A DNA stretch of 64,000 nucleotides from assembly GCF_913774285.1 (NCBI RefSeq), contig NZ_CAJYHX010000021.1:142651-206650 (forward strand). The letters are read 5' to 3'. Positions within the stretch are counted from its first letter, which is position 1; each line of letters opens with the position of its first letter. The notes under the pieces are model-generated. The model was not told the origin of the DNA. It searched no databases and was given only the letters and a program-made list of their open reading frames with translations. Below are positions 1 to 9,387 of this stretch, piece by piece. The stretch is from an uncultured Sphingomonas sp. (GTDB lineage: Bacteria > Pseudomonadota > Alphaproteobacteria > Sphingomonadales > Sphingomonadaceae). The position numbers were made by a program, and so were the translations under genes.

Positions 1-1139
1 CCGAAGAACGGCACGCCCCGCTCGCGCGCGAAGCGCACGCCGGCGATCTTGCCCTCGCTGCCGCGCTCGCCGAACCCGCCGGGGACGAGGATGCCGTGCA
101 TCGGCTCGAGCATCGCGGCGACTTCGGCCTCTTCCTGCTCGAACAATTCGGCGTCGAGCCAGCGGATATTGACCTTCACCTTGTTGGCGATGCCGCCATG
201 GACCAGCGCCTCGGTGAGCGACTTATAGGCATCCGGCACGCCCATATACTTGCCGACCACGCCGATGGTAACTTCGCCCTCGGGGTTCTGCAGCCGCTCG
301 ACGATGCCGCTCCAGCGGCTGAGGTCGGGCGACGGGCCGGGCTCGATGCCGAAGGCCTTGAGCACTTCGCCGTCCAGGCCTTCGCCATGATACTGCAAGG
401 GCACCGCATAGATGCTCTTGGCGTCGAGCGCCGGGATCACCGCCGAGGTCGGCACGTTGCAGAACTGCGCGATCTTGGCGCGCTCGCCAGCGGGCAGCGG
501 ACGCTCGGCACGGCATACCAGCACGTCGGGCTGGACACCGAGAGCAGCGAGCTCGCGCACACTATGCTGGGTCGGCTTGGTCTTGAGCTCGCCCGCGGCG
601 GCGATGAACGGCACCAGCGTCACGTGGATGCTGACCGTCTGGCCGCGGCCGAGATCGTTGCGGAGCTGGCGAATCGCCTCGATGAACGGCAGCGACTCGA
701 TGTCGCCCACCGTGCCGCCGATTTCGCACAGCACGAAATCGAGATCCTCGGTCTCGGCCTGCGCGAACGCCTTGATCGCATCGGTGACGTGTGGGACGAC
801 CTGCACGGTTGCGCCCAGATAGTCGCCGCGACGCTCGCGCTCGATGATCGTCTTGTAGATCCGGCCCGACGTGACGTTGTCGGCCTGGCGCGCGGTCACG
901 CCGGTGAAGCGCTCGTAATGCCCCAGGTCGAGATCGGTCTCGGCGCCGTCGTCGGTGACGTACACCTCACCATGCTGGTGCGGCGACATCGTGCCGGGAT
1001 CGACGTTGAGATAGGGATCGAACTTGCGGATGCGGACTCGATAGCCACGGGCCTGGAGCAGCGCCGCGAGGCTCGCTGCCATGAGACCCTTGCCGAGCGA
1101 GGAGACCACGCCGCCGGTGATGAAGATGTACCGCGCCAT
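1..1139 (-). CDS. pyrG: CTP synthase, N-terminal part (cut by window edge)
   Basis: This gene encodes CTP synthase, which makes CTP from UTP, ATP and glutamine in the cytosol. The start codon lies at 1137-1139 and about 379 codons are readable before the window edge, so the C-terminal part of the glutaminase domain is missing. The N-terminus begins [18 protein letters not shown], the family's nucleotide-binding signature. It continues through the segments [22 protein letters not shown] and DLGHYERF, all hallmarks of the synthetase domain. secG lies just upstream on the same strand (about 107 bases apart), an arrangement common in alphaproteobacteria. Identification is very secure; only completeness cannot be judged. 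Confidence 0.97.
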   Translation of the reverse strand, partial: MARYIFITGGVVSSLGKGLMAASLAALLQARGYRVRIRKFDPYLNVDPGTMSPHQHGEVYVTDDGAETDLDLGHYERFTGVTARQADNVTSGRIYKTIIERERRGDYLGATVQVVPHVTDAIKAFAQAETEDLDFVLCEIGGTVGDIESLPFIEAIRQLRNDLGRGQTVSIHVTLVPFIAAAGELKTKPTQHSVRELAALGVQPDVLVCRAERPLPAGERAKIAQFCNVPTSAVIPALDAKSIYAVPLQYHGEGLDGEVLKAFGIEPGPSPDLSRWSGIVERLQNPEGEVTIGVVGKYMGVPDAYKSLTEALVHGGIANKVKVNIRWLDAELFEQEEAEVAAMLEPMHGILVPGGFGERGSEGKIAGVRFARERGVPFF

Positions 1140-1246
1140 GGGAGAAAACGCCTAACGTCAAAGGGCGCAGACCGGCAAGCGTTCGAATCCGCCGGTTGCG
1201 CAATTTTTACGGTTAATTCGCCGCAAGCGCGGCGAACTACGGAAGC

Positions 1247-1603
1247 TTACTGGCTGAACGGAACCGCGCTGTTGCCGGTGGGTGCCGTATCGTTGCCGGT
1301 GGGCGCCGGGGCGGTCGGGACCGTCAGCGGAGCGACCGCGGCGGGCGCCTTCTGCAGGCCCGCGTCGATCTTGGTCGAGTGCCGGGTGGCTGCCAGGAAG
1401 GCGAGCACGATGCTCATCAGGATGAACGCGGTCGCCAGGATCGCGGTCAAGCGGGTGAGGAAATCGGCCGCGCCGCGTGCCGACATGAGACCGGCCGGGC
1501 TGCCGCCCGAGGTGAGACCGCCACCCTCCGACTTCTGAACGAGGATCACCCCCACCAGCAGGGCGGCGATGATGAACTGTACGACGAGGAGGAAGGTGAA
1601 CAT
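1247..1603 (-). CDS. secG: Preprotein translocase subunit SecG
   Basis: The 118-residue product looks like SecG, the small auxiliary subunit of the SecYEG inner-membrane channel. Two hydrophobic helices are visible, at about residues 2-21 and 50-72. They are joined by the typical loop VQKSEGGGLTSGGSPAG with the downstream GLMSARGAADFLTR segment. The C-terminal tail is rich in Ala, Pro and Thr and is probably disordered, a common extension in sphingomonads. It precedes pyrG on the same strand and is divergent from the MarR-like gene. The family match is by motif and topology. Confidence 0.93.
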   Translation of the reverse strand: MFTFLLVVQFIIAALLVGVILVQKSEGGGLTSGGSPAGLMSARGAADFLTRLTAILATAFILMSIVLAFLAATRHSTKIDAGLQKAPAAVAPLTVPTAPAPTGNDTAPTGNSAVPFSQ

Positions 1604-1842
1604 GAAATCCGGTGCCCGTTAGCGAAGGGCGCGACATAGGCGAGCCGTCCGGCGCAATCAACCGCCTGTTCCGCACCCGACTCCATCGTCGTTCCGCAAC
1701 CCCATGGCGCATCAGCATTTTCGTCGCGCTTTTCGCACAACATTTCGCCCGCGCACTGAAACCTAGTTGTAAAATGCGCGTTTGTTTCTTCGGTTCGATG
1801 CCGTGCCGGGCCTGAAACGAACGAGTGGTGCTTGTGAACGCT

Positions 1843-2196
1843 ATGTCCGAACAGACCCTATGGGGATGGAAGAATACGCTGATCGATTATGTGCGGTCGG
1901 GAGAGCCCGATCTCACCAATCGGCAGATGGCGCTGCTGATGCTTGTATATCTGGACCCCGGCCCCCATACGGTGCGCGGTCTGGCGCGGGCGCTCAACGT
2001 CTCGAAGCCGGTGGTCACGCGCGCCTTGAATCGCCTGGGCACGCTCGGCTATCTGCGCCGCCAGCGCGACGACACCGACAAGCGCAACATCTTCGTAGCG
2101 CGTACCGCGGAAGGGGCAGAGTTTCTTGCAGAGTTCGGGCATTTCCTCGCTGGCAACACCATCAGCGAGCCAGTCCCAGAGCGCGCCGACGCGTAA
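1843..2196 (+). CDS. MarR-like winged-helix transcriptional regulator
   Basis: This 117-residue protein has a winged-helix DNA-binding core. A helix-turn-helix is visible in GLARALNVSKPVVTRALNRL, followed by a wing with the DDTDKRN element typical of MarR proteins. I chose the ATG at 1843; GTG codons at 1825 and 1828 would add up to six residues, and none has a clear Shine-Dalgarno sequence. The protein is short for MarR (usually about 140-160 residues) and lacks much of the dimerisation helices. Its 3' end overlaps the SH3-domain gene, so the two are probably co-transcribed with argC. The target is unknown. Confidence 0.8.
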   Translation: MSEQTLWGWKNTLIDYVRSGEPDLTNRQMALLMLVYLDPGPHTVRGLARALNVSKPVVTRALNRLGTLGYLRRQRDDTDKRNIFVARTAEGAEFLAEFGHFLAGNTISEPVPERADA

Positions 2197-2506
2197 GCGC
2201 CTGGCGCTGGACGGCCGTTCGGCCGCGATCGATCCCCGGGTGGACGCCGTCCGCCCCGACATCGCCGATATCCGCCTGGCAGGCCGCGTCTTCGCGCCGC
2301 ATTATGCGTCGCCGATGCCGCGGGTGATCCATTTCGAGACGCCGCTGCGCGCCTCGGCCAAGGGCGACGAGCCCGCCCTGACCACGCTCCGCGAGGGCGA
2401 TGTGTTCGAGGTTCTCGAAATCGCCGGCAGCCACGCCTGGGGTGTCGCCCCGGGCCCAGCCCTGGTCGGCTATATCGACGCATCGGCCTTGGGGGAGACC
2501 GAATGA
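2126..2506 (+). CDS. SH3-domain protein resembling the N-terminus of NlpC/P60 peptidases
   Basis: The product (up to 126 residues) resembles the bacterial SH3 module found at the front of C40 (NlpC/P60) cell-wall peptidases. Recognisable parts are the lead-in DIADIRLAGRVFAPHYA and the strands LREGDVFEVLEIAGSHAWG and ALVGYIDASALG. The catalytic NlpC/P60 half (Cys-His-His) is absent: the frame stops and argC begins at once. The TTG start at 2126 is preceded by aaggggcaga and lies inside the marR-like gene, giving a 71-base overlap; a later start is possible. The stop overlaps the argC start (ATGA). It may be a ligand-binding remnant or a stand-alone SH3 protein. Confidence 0.65.
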   Translation: MQSSGISSLATPSASQSQSAPTRKRLALDGRSAAIDPRVDAVRPDIADIRLAGRVFAPHYASPMPRVIHFETPLRASAKGDEPALTTLREGDVFEVLEIAGSHAWGVAPGPALVGYIDASALGETE

Positions 2507-3441
2507 TCGCGCGGGTGTTCATCGACGGCGCCGCGGGGACGACAGGCCTCGAGATTCGCGAGCGCCTTGCCGGGCGCGCCGAGATCGAGGTGATGGTCCT
2601 GGACGATCAGGACCGCAAGGATCCCAGGAAGCGCGCCGACGCGCTCAACGCCGCAGATTTCGTCATCCTCTGCCTGCCCGACGATGCGGCGCGCGAAGCG
2701 GTGGCGATGATCGAGAACGAGCGCACGCGGGTGATCGACGCCTCGACCGCCTACCGCACCGCCGCCGACTGGACCTATGGCTTCGCCGAGCTCGAGCCCG
2801 GCCAGGCTGCGGCGATCGCCGAGGCGGCGCGGGTGAGCAATCCCGGCTGCTATCCCACCGGCTTTCTCGCGCTGGTCCGCCCGCTGATCCGCGCCGGGCT
2901 GATCCCCCACGACTTTCCACTGAGCGTCAACGCCGTCTCGGGCTATTCGGGCGGTGGCCGCGCGATGATCGCCGAGTTTGAGGGCAGCGGCGCCGATGCG
3001 ACCGATACCGCCTTCCGGCCCTATGGCCTGTCGCTCGCGCACAAGCATGTGCCCGAGATGCAGAAGCATGCGCGGATCGAGCATCCGCCGATCTTCCTGC
3101 CGTCGGTCGCCCGCACCTATCGCGGCATGATCGTGGAGGTGCCGCTGCCGTTGTTCGCCTTCACCCGAAAGCCGTCGGTCGAGGCGCTGGAGAACGTCCT
3201 GCGCGACGCCTATCGCGACTCGCCGGTGGTGCAGGTGCTGCCCGCCGATGTGGCGACAGTGAGCATCGAGGAAAATGCCGGCACCGATCGCCTGTCGGTC
3301 CGCGTGTTCGGCAATGACGATACCCGCCAGGCGCGGCTGATCGCCACGCTCGACAATCTCGGCAAGGGCGCCGCGGGTGCCGCGGTGCAGAACCTCAACA
3401 TCATGGCCGGGCTAGAACCGACTGCGGGGCTGGTTCTCTGA
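2503..3441 (+). CDS. argC: N-acetyl-gamma-glutamyl-phosphate reductase
   Basis: ArgC performs the NADPH-dependent reduction of N-acetylglutamyl phosphate to the semialdehyde in arginine biosynthesis. The 312-residue length and the start MIARVFIDGAAGTTGLEIRE fit the short (type 2) ArgC form. The catalytic cysteine lies in SNPGCYPTG, and the conserved segments SGYSGGGRAM and HKHVPEM are present. The start overlaps the preceding stop by four bases, implying translational coupling with the SH3 gene. No other arginine genes are nearby, which is usual because arg genes are scattered in alphaproteobacteria. Confidence 0.96.
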   Translation: MIARVFIDGAAGTTGLEIRERLAGRAEIEVMVLDDQDRKDPRKRADALNAADFVILCLPDDAAREAVAMIENERTRVIDASTAYRTAADWTYGFAELEPGQAAAIAEAARVSNPGCYPTGFLALVRPLIRAGLIPHDFPLSVNAVSGYSGGGRAMIAEFEGSGADATDTAFRPYGLSLAHKHVPEMQKHARIEHPPIFLPSVARTYRGMIVEVPLPLFAFTRKPSVEALENVLRDAYRDSPVVQVLPADVATVSIEENAGTDRLSVRVFGNDDTRQARLIATLDNLGKGAAGAAVQNLNIMAGLEPTAGLVL

Positions 3442-3450
3442 GCGTCCGGA

Positions 3451-3476
3451 TTCCCCTCCCGTACGCGGGAGGGGAA
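3451..3476. terminator. Perfect 11-bp hairpin after argC
   Basis: An inverted repeat with arms 3451-3461 and 3466-3476 (ttcccctcccg and its complement) and a tetraloop lies 10 bases after the argC stop. It is followed by AT-rich sequence rather than a proper T run. It may act as a weak terminator or an mRNA-stabilising hairpin before zwf. The same ccctccc/gggaggg theme recurs at 9388-9465 and 56555-56658. Confidence 0.55.
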
Positions 3477-3578
3477 ATCAAACTTCAAAATCTGCCGCCT
3501 TCGCATACCTATTCCTCCCCTTCGGCTTGATCTTTCGGCCGCATTGGTGTCTCGCGGGGCGAACCAATCGAGAGGGAA

Positions 3579-5039
3579 ATGATGCTTCAGCCCGTCGGCA
3601 AATTGCTTCTGTTCGGTGCCACCGGTGATCTGGCGCAGCGTATGCTGCTCCCCTCGCTCTACGCGCTGCACGCCGATGGGCTGCTTCCCGATGGCCTCAC
3701 CATCACCGGCACTGCACGCTCCGAATATGACGACGACGGCTATCGCGCCTTCGCCGCCAAGGCGCTCGACCAGTTCCTGCCCGCCGACCGGAAGGACGAC
3801 AGCGCTGTCGCCGGCTTCCTGCAGCGCGTGCACTATCAGACGCTCGATGCCTCGCAGACCGATGGCTATGCCGCGTTGAAGGACAAGCTGGGCGACATCT
3901 CGGGCGGGCTCGCCATCTTCCTGTCGACCGCGCCCTGGCTGTTCGGTCCGACGATCAAGGGGCTCGAATCAGCTGGCCTCGCCGGCGAGAATGTCCGCAT
4001 CAGCCTGGAAAAGCCGCTCGGCCGCGACCTCGCCTCCAGCCGCGAGATCAACGACATCGTGGCCGAAGCCTTCCCCGAGGAGCGCACCTTCCGCATTGAC
4101 CACTATCTCGGCAAGGAGACGGTGCAGAACATCCTGGCGCTGCGCTTCGGCAACTCGCTGTTCGAGCCGGTGTGGAACGCCCGCGGCATCGACAGTGTGC
4201 AGATCACCGTCTCGGAGACGGTGGGCCTCGAAGGCCGCGCCGGCTTCTACGAGGATACCGGCGCGCTGCGCGACATGGTGCAGAACCATATGCTCCAACT
4301 GGTCGCGCTGATCGCGATGGAGCCCCCTGCCCGCTTCGACGGCACCTCAATCCGTGACGAGAAGGTCAAGGTCCTGCGTTCGCTGCGCAAGATCCCAGCT
4401 GCCGAGGCCCCCAACCTCACCGTGATCGGCCAATATGGCGGCGGTGCCGTTAAGGGGCAGATCGTCCGCGATTATGCCACCGATCTCGGCAAGGACTCTC
4501 GCACCGAGACCTTCGTCGCGATCAAGGCGCATGTCGACAATTGGCGCTGGCAGGGCGTTCCCTTCTATCTCCGCACCGGCAAGCGCCTCGCCGAGCGCCG
4601 CTCCGAAATCGTCATCCAGTTCAAGCCGGTGCCGCACTCGATCTTCGCCGAGCGCGGCGGCATGCTCCAGCCCAACGCGCTGGTCATCCGCCTGCAGCCC
4701 GAGGAATATGTCCAGCTGCTGGTGATGGCCAAGCAGCCGGGCCTCGACCGCGAAGGCTATCGCCTGCGCGAAGTGCCGCTCAACCTGAGCCTCGACACCG
4801 AATTCGCGGGTACCACCCGCCGCATCGCCTATGAGCGCCTGCTGCTCGATCTGATCGAGGGCGACCCCACGCTGTTCGTCCGCCGCGACGAGGTGGAAGC
4901 GCAATGGGAATGGATCGACGCGATCCGCGCCGGCTGGGACGCCAACGACCTCAAGCCCAAGCCCTATGCTTCGGGCAGCTGGGGCCCCTCGCTCTCGATC
5001 GCGCTCACCGAGCGCGACGGGGTGCACTGGCACGAATGA
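3579..5039 (+). CDS. zwf: Glucose-6-phosphate 1-dehydrogenase
   Basis: Zwf oxidises glucose-6-phosphate to 6-phosphogluconolactone and is the entry step of the Entner-Doudoroff route. The 486-residue length is normal. The N-terminal nucleotide-binding motif LLLFGATGDLAQRM is present. The active-site segment RIDHYLGKETVQN contains the conserved substrate-binding lysine and histidine residues. EKPLGRDLASS matches the conserved EKPxG motif. The start has a good ribosome-binding site (agaggga). It is the first gene of the zwf-pgl-edd-glk-eda run and lies 94 bases before pgl. Confidence 0.98.
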   Translation: MMLQPVGKLLLFGATGDLAQRMLLPSLYALHADGLLPDGLTITGTARSEYDDDGYRAFAAKALDQFLPADRKDDSAVAGFLQRVHYQTLDASQTDGYAALKDKLGDISGGLAIFLSTAPWLFGPTIKGLESAGLAGENVRISLEKPLGRDLASSREINDIVAEAFPEERTFRIDHYLGKETVQNILALRFGNSLFEPVWNARGIDSVQITVSETVGLEGRAGFYEDTGALRDMVQNHMLQLVALIAMEPPARFDGTSIRDEKVKVLRSLRKIPAAEAPNLTVIGQYGGGAVKGQIVRDYATDLGKDSRTETFVAIKAHVDNWRWQGVPFYLRTGKRLAERRSEIVIQFKPVPHSIFAERGGMLQPNALVIRLQPEEYVQLLVMAKQPGLDREGYRLREVPLNLSLDTEFAGTTRRIAYERLLLDLIEGDPTLFVRRDEVEAQWEWIDAIRAGWDANDLKPKPYASGSWGPSLSIALTERDGVHWHE

Positions 5040-5133
5040 TCGGGAGGGGGAGCGCAATCGCCCCCCTGCCCCTATATCGGACCCGCGCGGCTGGACGGCC
5101 GCCTTGCGGTCCCACCAAATTGAAGGAGCTTAC

Positions 5134-5841
5134 ATGACGACCGAAATCGAATGGTGGGACTATGAAGACGCCGCCGAGATGGGCGACGCGCTCGCCGGCG
5201 ACGTGCAGTTCATCATCGAGAGCGCGATCGACGCGCGCGGCGCCGCGGTCATCGCGCTTGCCGGCGGCCGCACGCCGGGCCCGATCTACGCCAAGCTGAG
5301 CAAGGCCAAGCTCGACTGGAAGCGCGTCACGATCATCCCCACCGACGATCGCATCGTGCCGATGGGCGATCCGATGTCGAACGTCACCGGCCTCGCCAAG
5401 GTGTTCCTGCCGCTCGGCGCGCGGGTGATCCCGGTCGTCAGCGAGAAGGCCGACGACTATAAGGCCGCCGGCCGCGCGGCGGACGCGCGCCTGCAGGATT
5501 TCCACTGGCCGCTCGATCTCTGCCTGCTCGGCATGGGCGCCGATGGCCACACCGCCTCGATCTTCCCCGGCCCTGACCTCGCCGAGGCACTGACCGGCCC
5601 CAAGGAGCGCCGCGCGCTGGGCGTGATGCCCGACCCGCTGCCGCCCGAGGCCCCGGTCGCCCGCGTGTCGCTGTCGCTCGCTGCGATCGTCTCGGCGCGC
5701 GCGCTGATGATCGCGATTACCGGCCAGGAGAAGAAGGACGTGCTGGAGCGCGCCATTGCCGAGGGCGCCGGCTCGACCCTGCCGATCGGCCGCGTCCTCG
5801 CCGAAACCGAACTGCCCGTCGACATCCACTGGAGCCTGTAA
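5134..5841 (+). CDS. pgl: 6-phosphogluconolactonase
   Basis: Pgl hydrolyses 6-phosphogluconolactone to 6-phosphogluconate. The start at 5134 is supported by a strong aaggag site at 5123-5128 and gives 235 residues, normal for the DevB/Pgl type. Family motifs visible are ALAGGRTPGPIYAKL, the IIPTDDRIVP segment and LLGMGADGHTASIFPG, which matches the glucosamine-6-phosphate isomerase-like fold. The stop abuts the edd start with no gap, so pgl and edd are almost certainly translated from one transcript. Confidence 0.96.
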   Translation: MTTEIEWWDYEDAAEMGDALAGDVQFIIESAIDARGAAVIALAGGRTPGPIYAKLSKAKLDWKRVTIIPTDDRIVPMGDPMSNVTGLAKVFLPLGARVIPVVSEKADDYKAAGRAADARLQDFHWPLDLCLLGMGADGHTASIFPGPDLAEALTGPKERRALGVMPDPLPPEAPVARVSLSLAAIVSARALMIAITGQEKKDVLERAIAEGAGSTLPIGRVLAETELPVDIHWSL

Positions 5842-7665
5842 ATGGCCAATCTGCACGCCGAAATCGCAGCCGTCACCGATCGGGTGATCGAGCGGTCCAA
5901 GGCCGGCCGTACCGCCTATCTCGACCTGATCCGCCGCGAGCACGAATCGGGCAATGATCGGCCGAAGCTGGGCTGCGCCAACCTCGCCCACGCCTATGCC
6001 GGCACCGAGGAACAGCGCGATGCGCTGAAGGCGGGCAACCGCATGAACATCGGCATCGTGACGTCTTACAACGACATGCTGTCGGCCCATGCACCCTATT
6101 ATCGCTATCCCGAGCAGCTGAAGGTGTGGGCGATGGAAGCCGGCGCCACCGCGCAGGTGGCGGGCGGCGTGCCGGCAATGTGCGACGGCGTCACCCAGGG
6201 CTATCAGGGCATGGAGCTGTCGCTGTTCAGCCGCGACACCATCGCGATGGCCACCGCGGTGTCGCTCAGCCACCGCGTGTTCGAGGGCGCGGCGCTGCTC
6301 GGCATCTGCGACAAGATCGTGCCGGGCCTGCTGATGGGCGCGCTGCGCTTCGGCCACCTGCCGATGGTACTGATCCCGGGCGGCCCGATGCGCTCCGGCC
6401 TGCCCAACAAGGAAAAGGCCGCGGTCCGCGAACGCTATGCCGAGGGCAAGGCGACGCGCGAAGAGCTGCTCGATTCCGAGATCGCCGCCTATCACGGCAA
6501 GGGCACCTGCACCTTTTATGGCACCGCCAACTCCAACCAGATGATGATGGAGGCGATGGGCCTCCACGTCCCCGGCTCGGCCTTCGCCAATCCGGGCACC
6601 AAGCTGCGCCAGGAGCTGACCCGCCACGCCGTCCATCGCCTCGCCGAGATCGGCTGGAACGGTGACGATTACCGCCCGATCGGCCATGTCGTCGACGAGC
6701 GGGCGATCGTGAACGCGGCGATCGTCCTGCTCGCCACGGGCGGCTCGACCAACCACCTGATCCACGTCCCCGCCTTCGCGCGCGCGGCCGGCATCACCAT
6801 CGACTGGGAGGATTTCGATCGCCTCTCGCGGGTCGTGCCCTTGCTCACCCGCGTCTATCCGAATGGTTCGGCCGACGTGAACCAGTTCGAGGATGCCGGC
6901 GGCCCGTCCTTCGTCATCAAGGAACTGCTCCGCGCCGGGCTGATGCACGGCGACGCGCTGACCATCGCCAAGGACGGCATGGCCGCCTATGGCCGCAAGC
7001 CCGATATCGAGGGCGACGCGCTGGTCTGGACCGAGCATGGCGAAAAGAGCAACGACGAGAATATCGTCCGCACGGTCGAGACCGCCTTCTCCCCCGAGGG
7101 CGGTTTCCGCATCCTCAAGGGCAATATCGGCCGCGCCTGCATCAAGGTCTCGGCGGTCGAGCGCGAGCGCTGGATCATCGAGGCTCCGGCCCGCGTGTTC
7201 TCGGACCAGCTGGACGTGCTGGAAGCGTTCAAGGCCGGTGAGCTGGAGCGCGACGTGATCGTCGTGGTCCGCTTCCAGGGCCCGCGCGCCAACGGCATGC
7301 CCGAACTGCACAAGCTCACCCCGCAGCTGGGCGTGCTCCAGAACCGCGGCTTCAAGGTGGCGCTGGTCACCGACGGGCGTATGTCGGGCGCCAGCGGCAA
7401 GGTGCCGGCGGCGATCCACCTGTCGCCCGAAGCGCTGGGCGGCGGCCCGATCGGCAAGGTGCGCGACGGCGACATCCTCCGCCTGGACGCCGAGAACGGC
7501 ACGCTGGAGGCGCTGGTACCTGCGGACGAGTGGGACGCGCGCGAACAGGCCGCCCCGCCCCCGCCCGCTATCGGCACTGGCCGCGAGCTGTTCGCGATGA
7601 TGCGCCATCACTGCGACGAAGCCGAAAAGGGCGCGTCGGCGATGCTGCACGAAGCGGGCCTGTAA
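5842..7665 (+). CDS. edd: Phosphogluconate dehydratase
   Basis: Edd dehydrates 6-phosphogluconate to 2-keto-3-deoxy-6-phosphogluconate, the defining step of the Entner-Doudoroff pathway. The 607-residue length matches the family. IlvD/Edd signatures are present: the early segment [17 protein letters not shown], the cysteine-containing [33 protein letters not shown] and, near the end, [19 protein letters not shown]. The cysteines in the first three segments fit the [4Fe-4S] cluster ligands. It begins directly after the pgl stop and is followed by an intergenic hairpin before glk. Confidence 0.98.
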   Translation: MANLHAEIAAVTDRVIERSKAGRTAYLDLIRREHESGNDRPKLGCANLAHAYAGTEEQRDALKAGNRMNIGIVTSYNDMLSAHAPYYRYPEQLKVWAMEAGATAQVAGGVPAMCDGVTQGYQGMELSLFSRDTIAMATAVSLSHRVFEGAALLGICDKIVPGLLMGALRFGHLPMVLIPGGPMRSGLPNKEKAAVRERYAEGKATREELLDSEIAAYHGKGTCTFYGTANSNQMMMEAMGLHVPGSAFANPGTKLRQELTRHAVHRLAEIGWNGDDYRPIGHVVDERAIVNAAIVLLATGGSTNHLIHVPAFARAAGITIDWEDFDRLSRVVPLLTRVYPNGSADVNQFEDAGGPSFVIKELLRAGLMHGDALTIAKDGMAAYGRKPDIEGDALVWTEHGEKSNDENIVRTVETAFSPEGGFRILKGNIGRACIKVSAVERERWIIEAPARVFSDQLDVLEAFKAGELERDVIVVVRFQGPRANGMPELHKLTPQLGVLQNRGFKVALVTDGRMSGASGKVPAAIHLSPEALGGGPIGKVRDGDILRLDAENGTLEALVPADEWDAREQAAPPPPAIGTGRELFAMMRHHCDEAEKGASAMLHEAGL

Positions 7666-7698
7666 GACTGTAACGCATGTAAATCATATCCGGTACGA

Positions 7699-7723
7699 CC
7701 GCGCGGACTTTACATCCGCGCGG
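7699..7723. repeat. Perfect 9-bp inverted repeat between edd and glk
   Basis: The arms ccgcgcgga (7699-7707) and its exact complement (7715-7723) flank a 7-base AT-rich spacer. It lies 33 bases after the edd stop and 69 bases before the glk start. No T run follows, so it is a poor intrinsic terminator. An mRNA processing or stabilising hairpin, or an operator for the glk-eda part of the operon, would fit. No known operator consensus is recognised. Confidence 0.55.
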
Positions 7724-7792
7724 CGGACGGGAAGAAGAACGGCCGCCTGCTGGCAACGTTGACAGGGGCGCCAGAGAGAGGATCGAAATCGG

Positions 7793-8761
7793 ATGGAAGT
7801 CGTCGCCGTCGACATCGGGGGGACCCACGCGCGCTTTGCGGTGGCAGAGGTCGCGGAAGGCCGCGTCGTCTCGCTCAGCGAGCCGATCACCCAGAAGGTG
7901 GCCGAACATCCAAGTCTCCAGCTCGCCTGGCGTGCCTTTGGCGAAAAGCTCGGCCGGCCGGTGCCCAAGGCCGCCGCGATCGCGGTCGCCTCGCCAATCA
8001 ACGGCGACCTCATCAAGCTTACCAACAATCCCTGGATCATCCGCCCGCCGCTGATCCCCGATCGGCTGGGTGCCGACACCTGGACGATCGTCAATGATTT
8101 CGAGGCGATCGGCCATGCCGTCGCCCAGCTCGAGAACGAAGCCTTCCTGCACCTCTGCGGACCCGAAACGCCGCTGCCGGACAAGGGCTCGATCACCGTC
8201 TGCGGGCCGGGCACCGGGCTCGGCGTCGCCCAGGTATTCCGCCACCGGGGCGGCTACGACATCATCGCCACAGAAGGCGGCCATAGCGATTTCGCCCCGC
8301 TCGACGCGATCGAGGACGCGCTGGTGAAGCGCCTGCGTCGCACCTATCAGCGCGTCTCCAAGGAACGCATCGTCGCCGGCCCGGCGATCGTCTCGATCTA
8401 CGAGACGCTGGCCGATCTCGAAGGCGTGCCGGTCGCCCGCCTCGACGACAAGGCGATCTGGACGCTGGCGCTGGAAGGCAAGGACAGCCTGGCGGTGGCC
8501 GCGCTCGACCGCTTCTGCCTCAGCCTCGGCGCCGTCGCCGGTGACCTCGCGCTGGCGCATGGCCCGAAGGCCGTGGTCATTGCAGGCGGTCTGGGCTTGC
8601 GCCTCAAGGACCATCTGCTGCAATCGGGGTTCGGCGAGCGATTCGTTGCCAAGGGGCGTTTCCGCTCCCTGATGGCGACGATCCCCGTCAAGCTGATCAC
8701 CCATCCCCAGCCGGGCCTGTACGGCGCTGCCGCCGCCTTCGCCCAGGAGCATGCACAGTGA
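7793..8761 (+). CDS. glk: Glucokinase
   Basis: Glk phosphorylates glucose with ATP to give glucose-6-phosphate, which feeds Zwf. The 322-residue length is normal for the proteobacterial Glk family (PF02685). The phosphate-binding motif VDIGGTHARFAV is at the N-terminus, followed by ASPINGDLIKLTNNPW, VNDFEAIGHAV and the GPGTGLGVAQV nucleotide-binding loop; TEGGHSDFAP is also typical. Its last bases overlap the eda start (GTGA), so the kinase and aldolase are translationally coupled. The operon therefore encodes uptake-independent glucose phosphorylation together with the full Entner-Doudoroff route. Confidence 0.97.
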   Translation: MEVVAVDIGGTHARFAVAEVAEGRVVSLSEPITQKVAEHPSLQLAWRAFGEKLGRPVPKAAAIAVASPINGDLIKLTNNPWIIRPPLIPDRLGADTWTIVNDFEAIGHAVAQLENEAFLHLCGPETPLPDKGSITVCGPGTGLGVAQVFRHRGGYDIIATEGGHSDFAPLDAIEDALVKRLRRTYQRVSKERIVAGPAIVSIYETLADLEGVPVARLDDKAIWTLALEGKDSLAVAALDRFCLSLGAVAGDLALAHGPKAVVIAGGLGLRLKDHLLQSGFGERFVAKGRFRSLMATIPVKLITHPQPGLYGAAAAFAQEHAQ

Positions 8762-9375
8762 GCGACACCCGCCTTTCGATCGAAGCCATCATGCGCACCT
8801 CGCCGGTCATCCCGGTGCTGGTGATCGACGACGCCGCCAAGGCGCGTCCGCTCGCCGAGGCGCTGGTGAAGGGCGGCCTGCGCGTGCTCGAGGTGACGAT
8901 GCGCACCCCGGCGGCGCTCGAAGCGATCCGCGAGATGAAGAAGGTCCCCGGCGCGATCGTCGGCGCCGGCACCGTGGTCAACACCCAGCAGTTCGAACAG
9001 GTGATGAAGGAAGACGCCGAGTTCATCGTCTCCCCCGGCCTGACCGATCGCCTGGGCGACACGATCGTGAAGAGCGGCGTGCCCTATCTGCCGGGCATCG
9101 CCAATGCCGGCGACATCATGCGCGGCATGGATCTCGGCCTCAGCCACTTCAAGTTCTTCCCCGCCGAGACCTCGGGCGGCCTCAAGGCGCTCAAGGCGCT
9201 TGCCGGCCCCTTCTACGAAGCCAAGTTCTGCCCGACCGGCGGCATCACCCCAGCGACCGCGCCCGAGTGGCTGGCGTTCGATCCGATCCTGTGCGTCGGC
9301 GGCAGCTGGATCAGCAGCGGCTCGCTGGAAGAAGTCGAAGCCAAGGCCCGCGAAGCCGCCGCGCTGCCGCGGTGA
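8758..9375 (+). CDS. eda: 2-keto-3-deoxy-6-phosphogluconate aldolase
   Basis: Eda cleaves KDPG into pyruvate and glyceraldehyde-3-phosphate. The 205-residue protein has the class I aldolase features: the glutamate in RVLEVTMRTPAAL, the GAGTVVN segment, and the Schiff-base lysine in SHFKFFPAE. FCPTGGITPATAPEW is the phosphate-binding region. The start is a GTG overlapping the glk stop by four bases. The Zymomonas and Sphingomonas type of operon order is thus completed here. A long palindrome follows the stop. Confidence 0.97.
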   Translation: MSDTRLSIEAIMRTSPVIPVLVIDDAAKARPLAEALVKGGLRVLEVTMRTPAALEAIREMKKVPGAIVGAGTVVNTQQFEQVMKEDAEFIVSPGLTDRLGDTIVKSGVPYLPGIANAGDIMRGMDLGLSHFKFFPAETSGGLKALKALAGPFYEAKFCPTGGITPATAPEWLAFDPILCVGGSWISSGSLEEVEAKAREAAALPR

Positions 9376-9387
9376 TTCGCATTTCTT

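Noticed and set aside
5005..7650. An 881-codon open frame on the minus strand across pgl and edd
   Set aside because: It is antisense to two certain genes, rich in Arg/His/Gly/Ala as expected from reading GC-rich codons backwards, and has no family motif.
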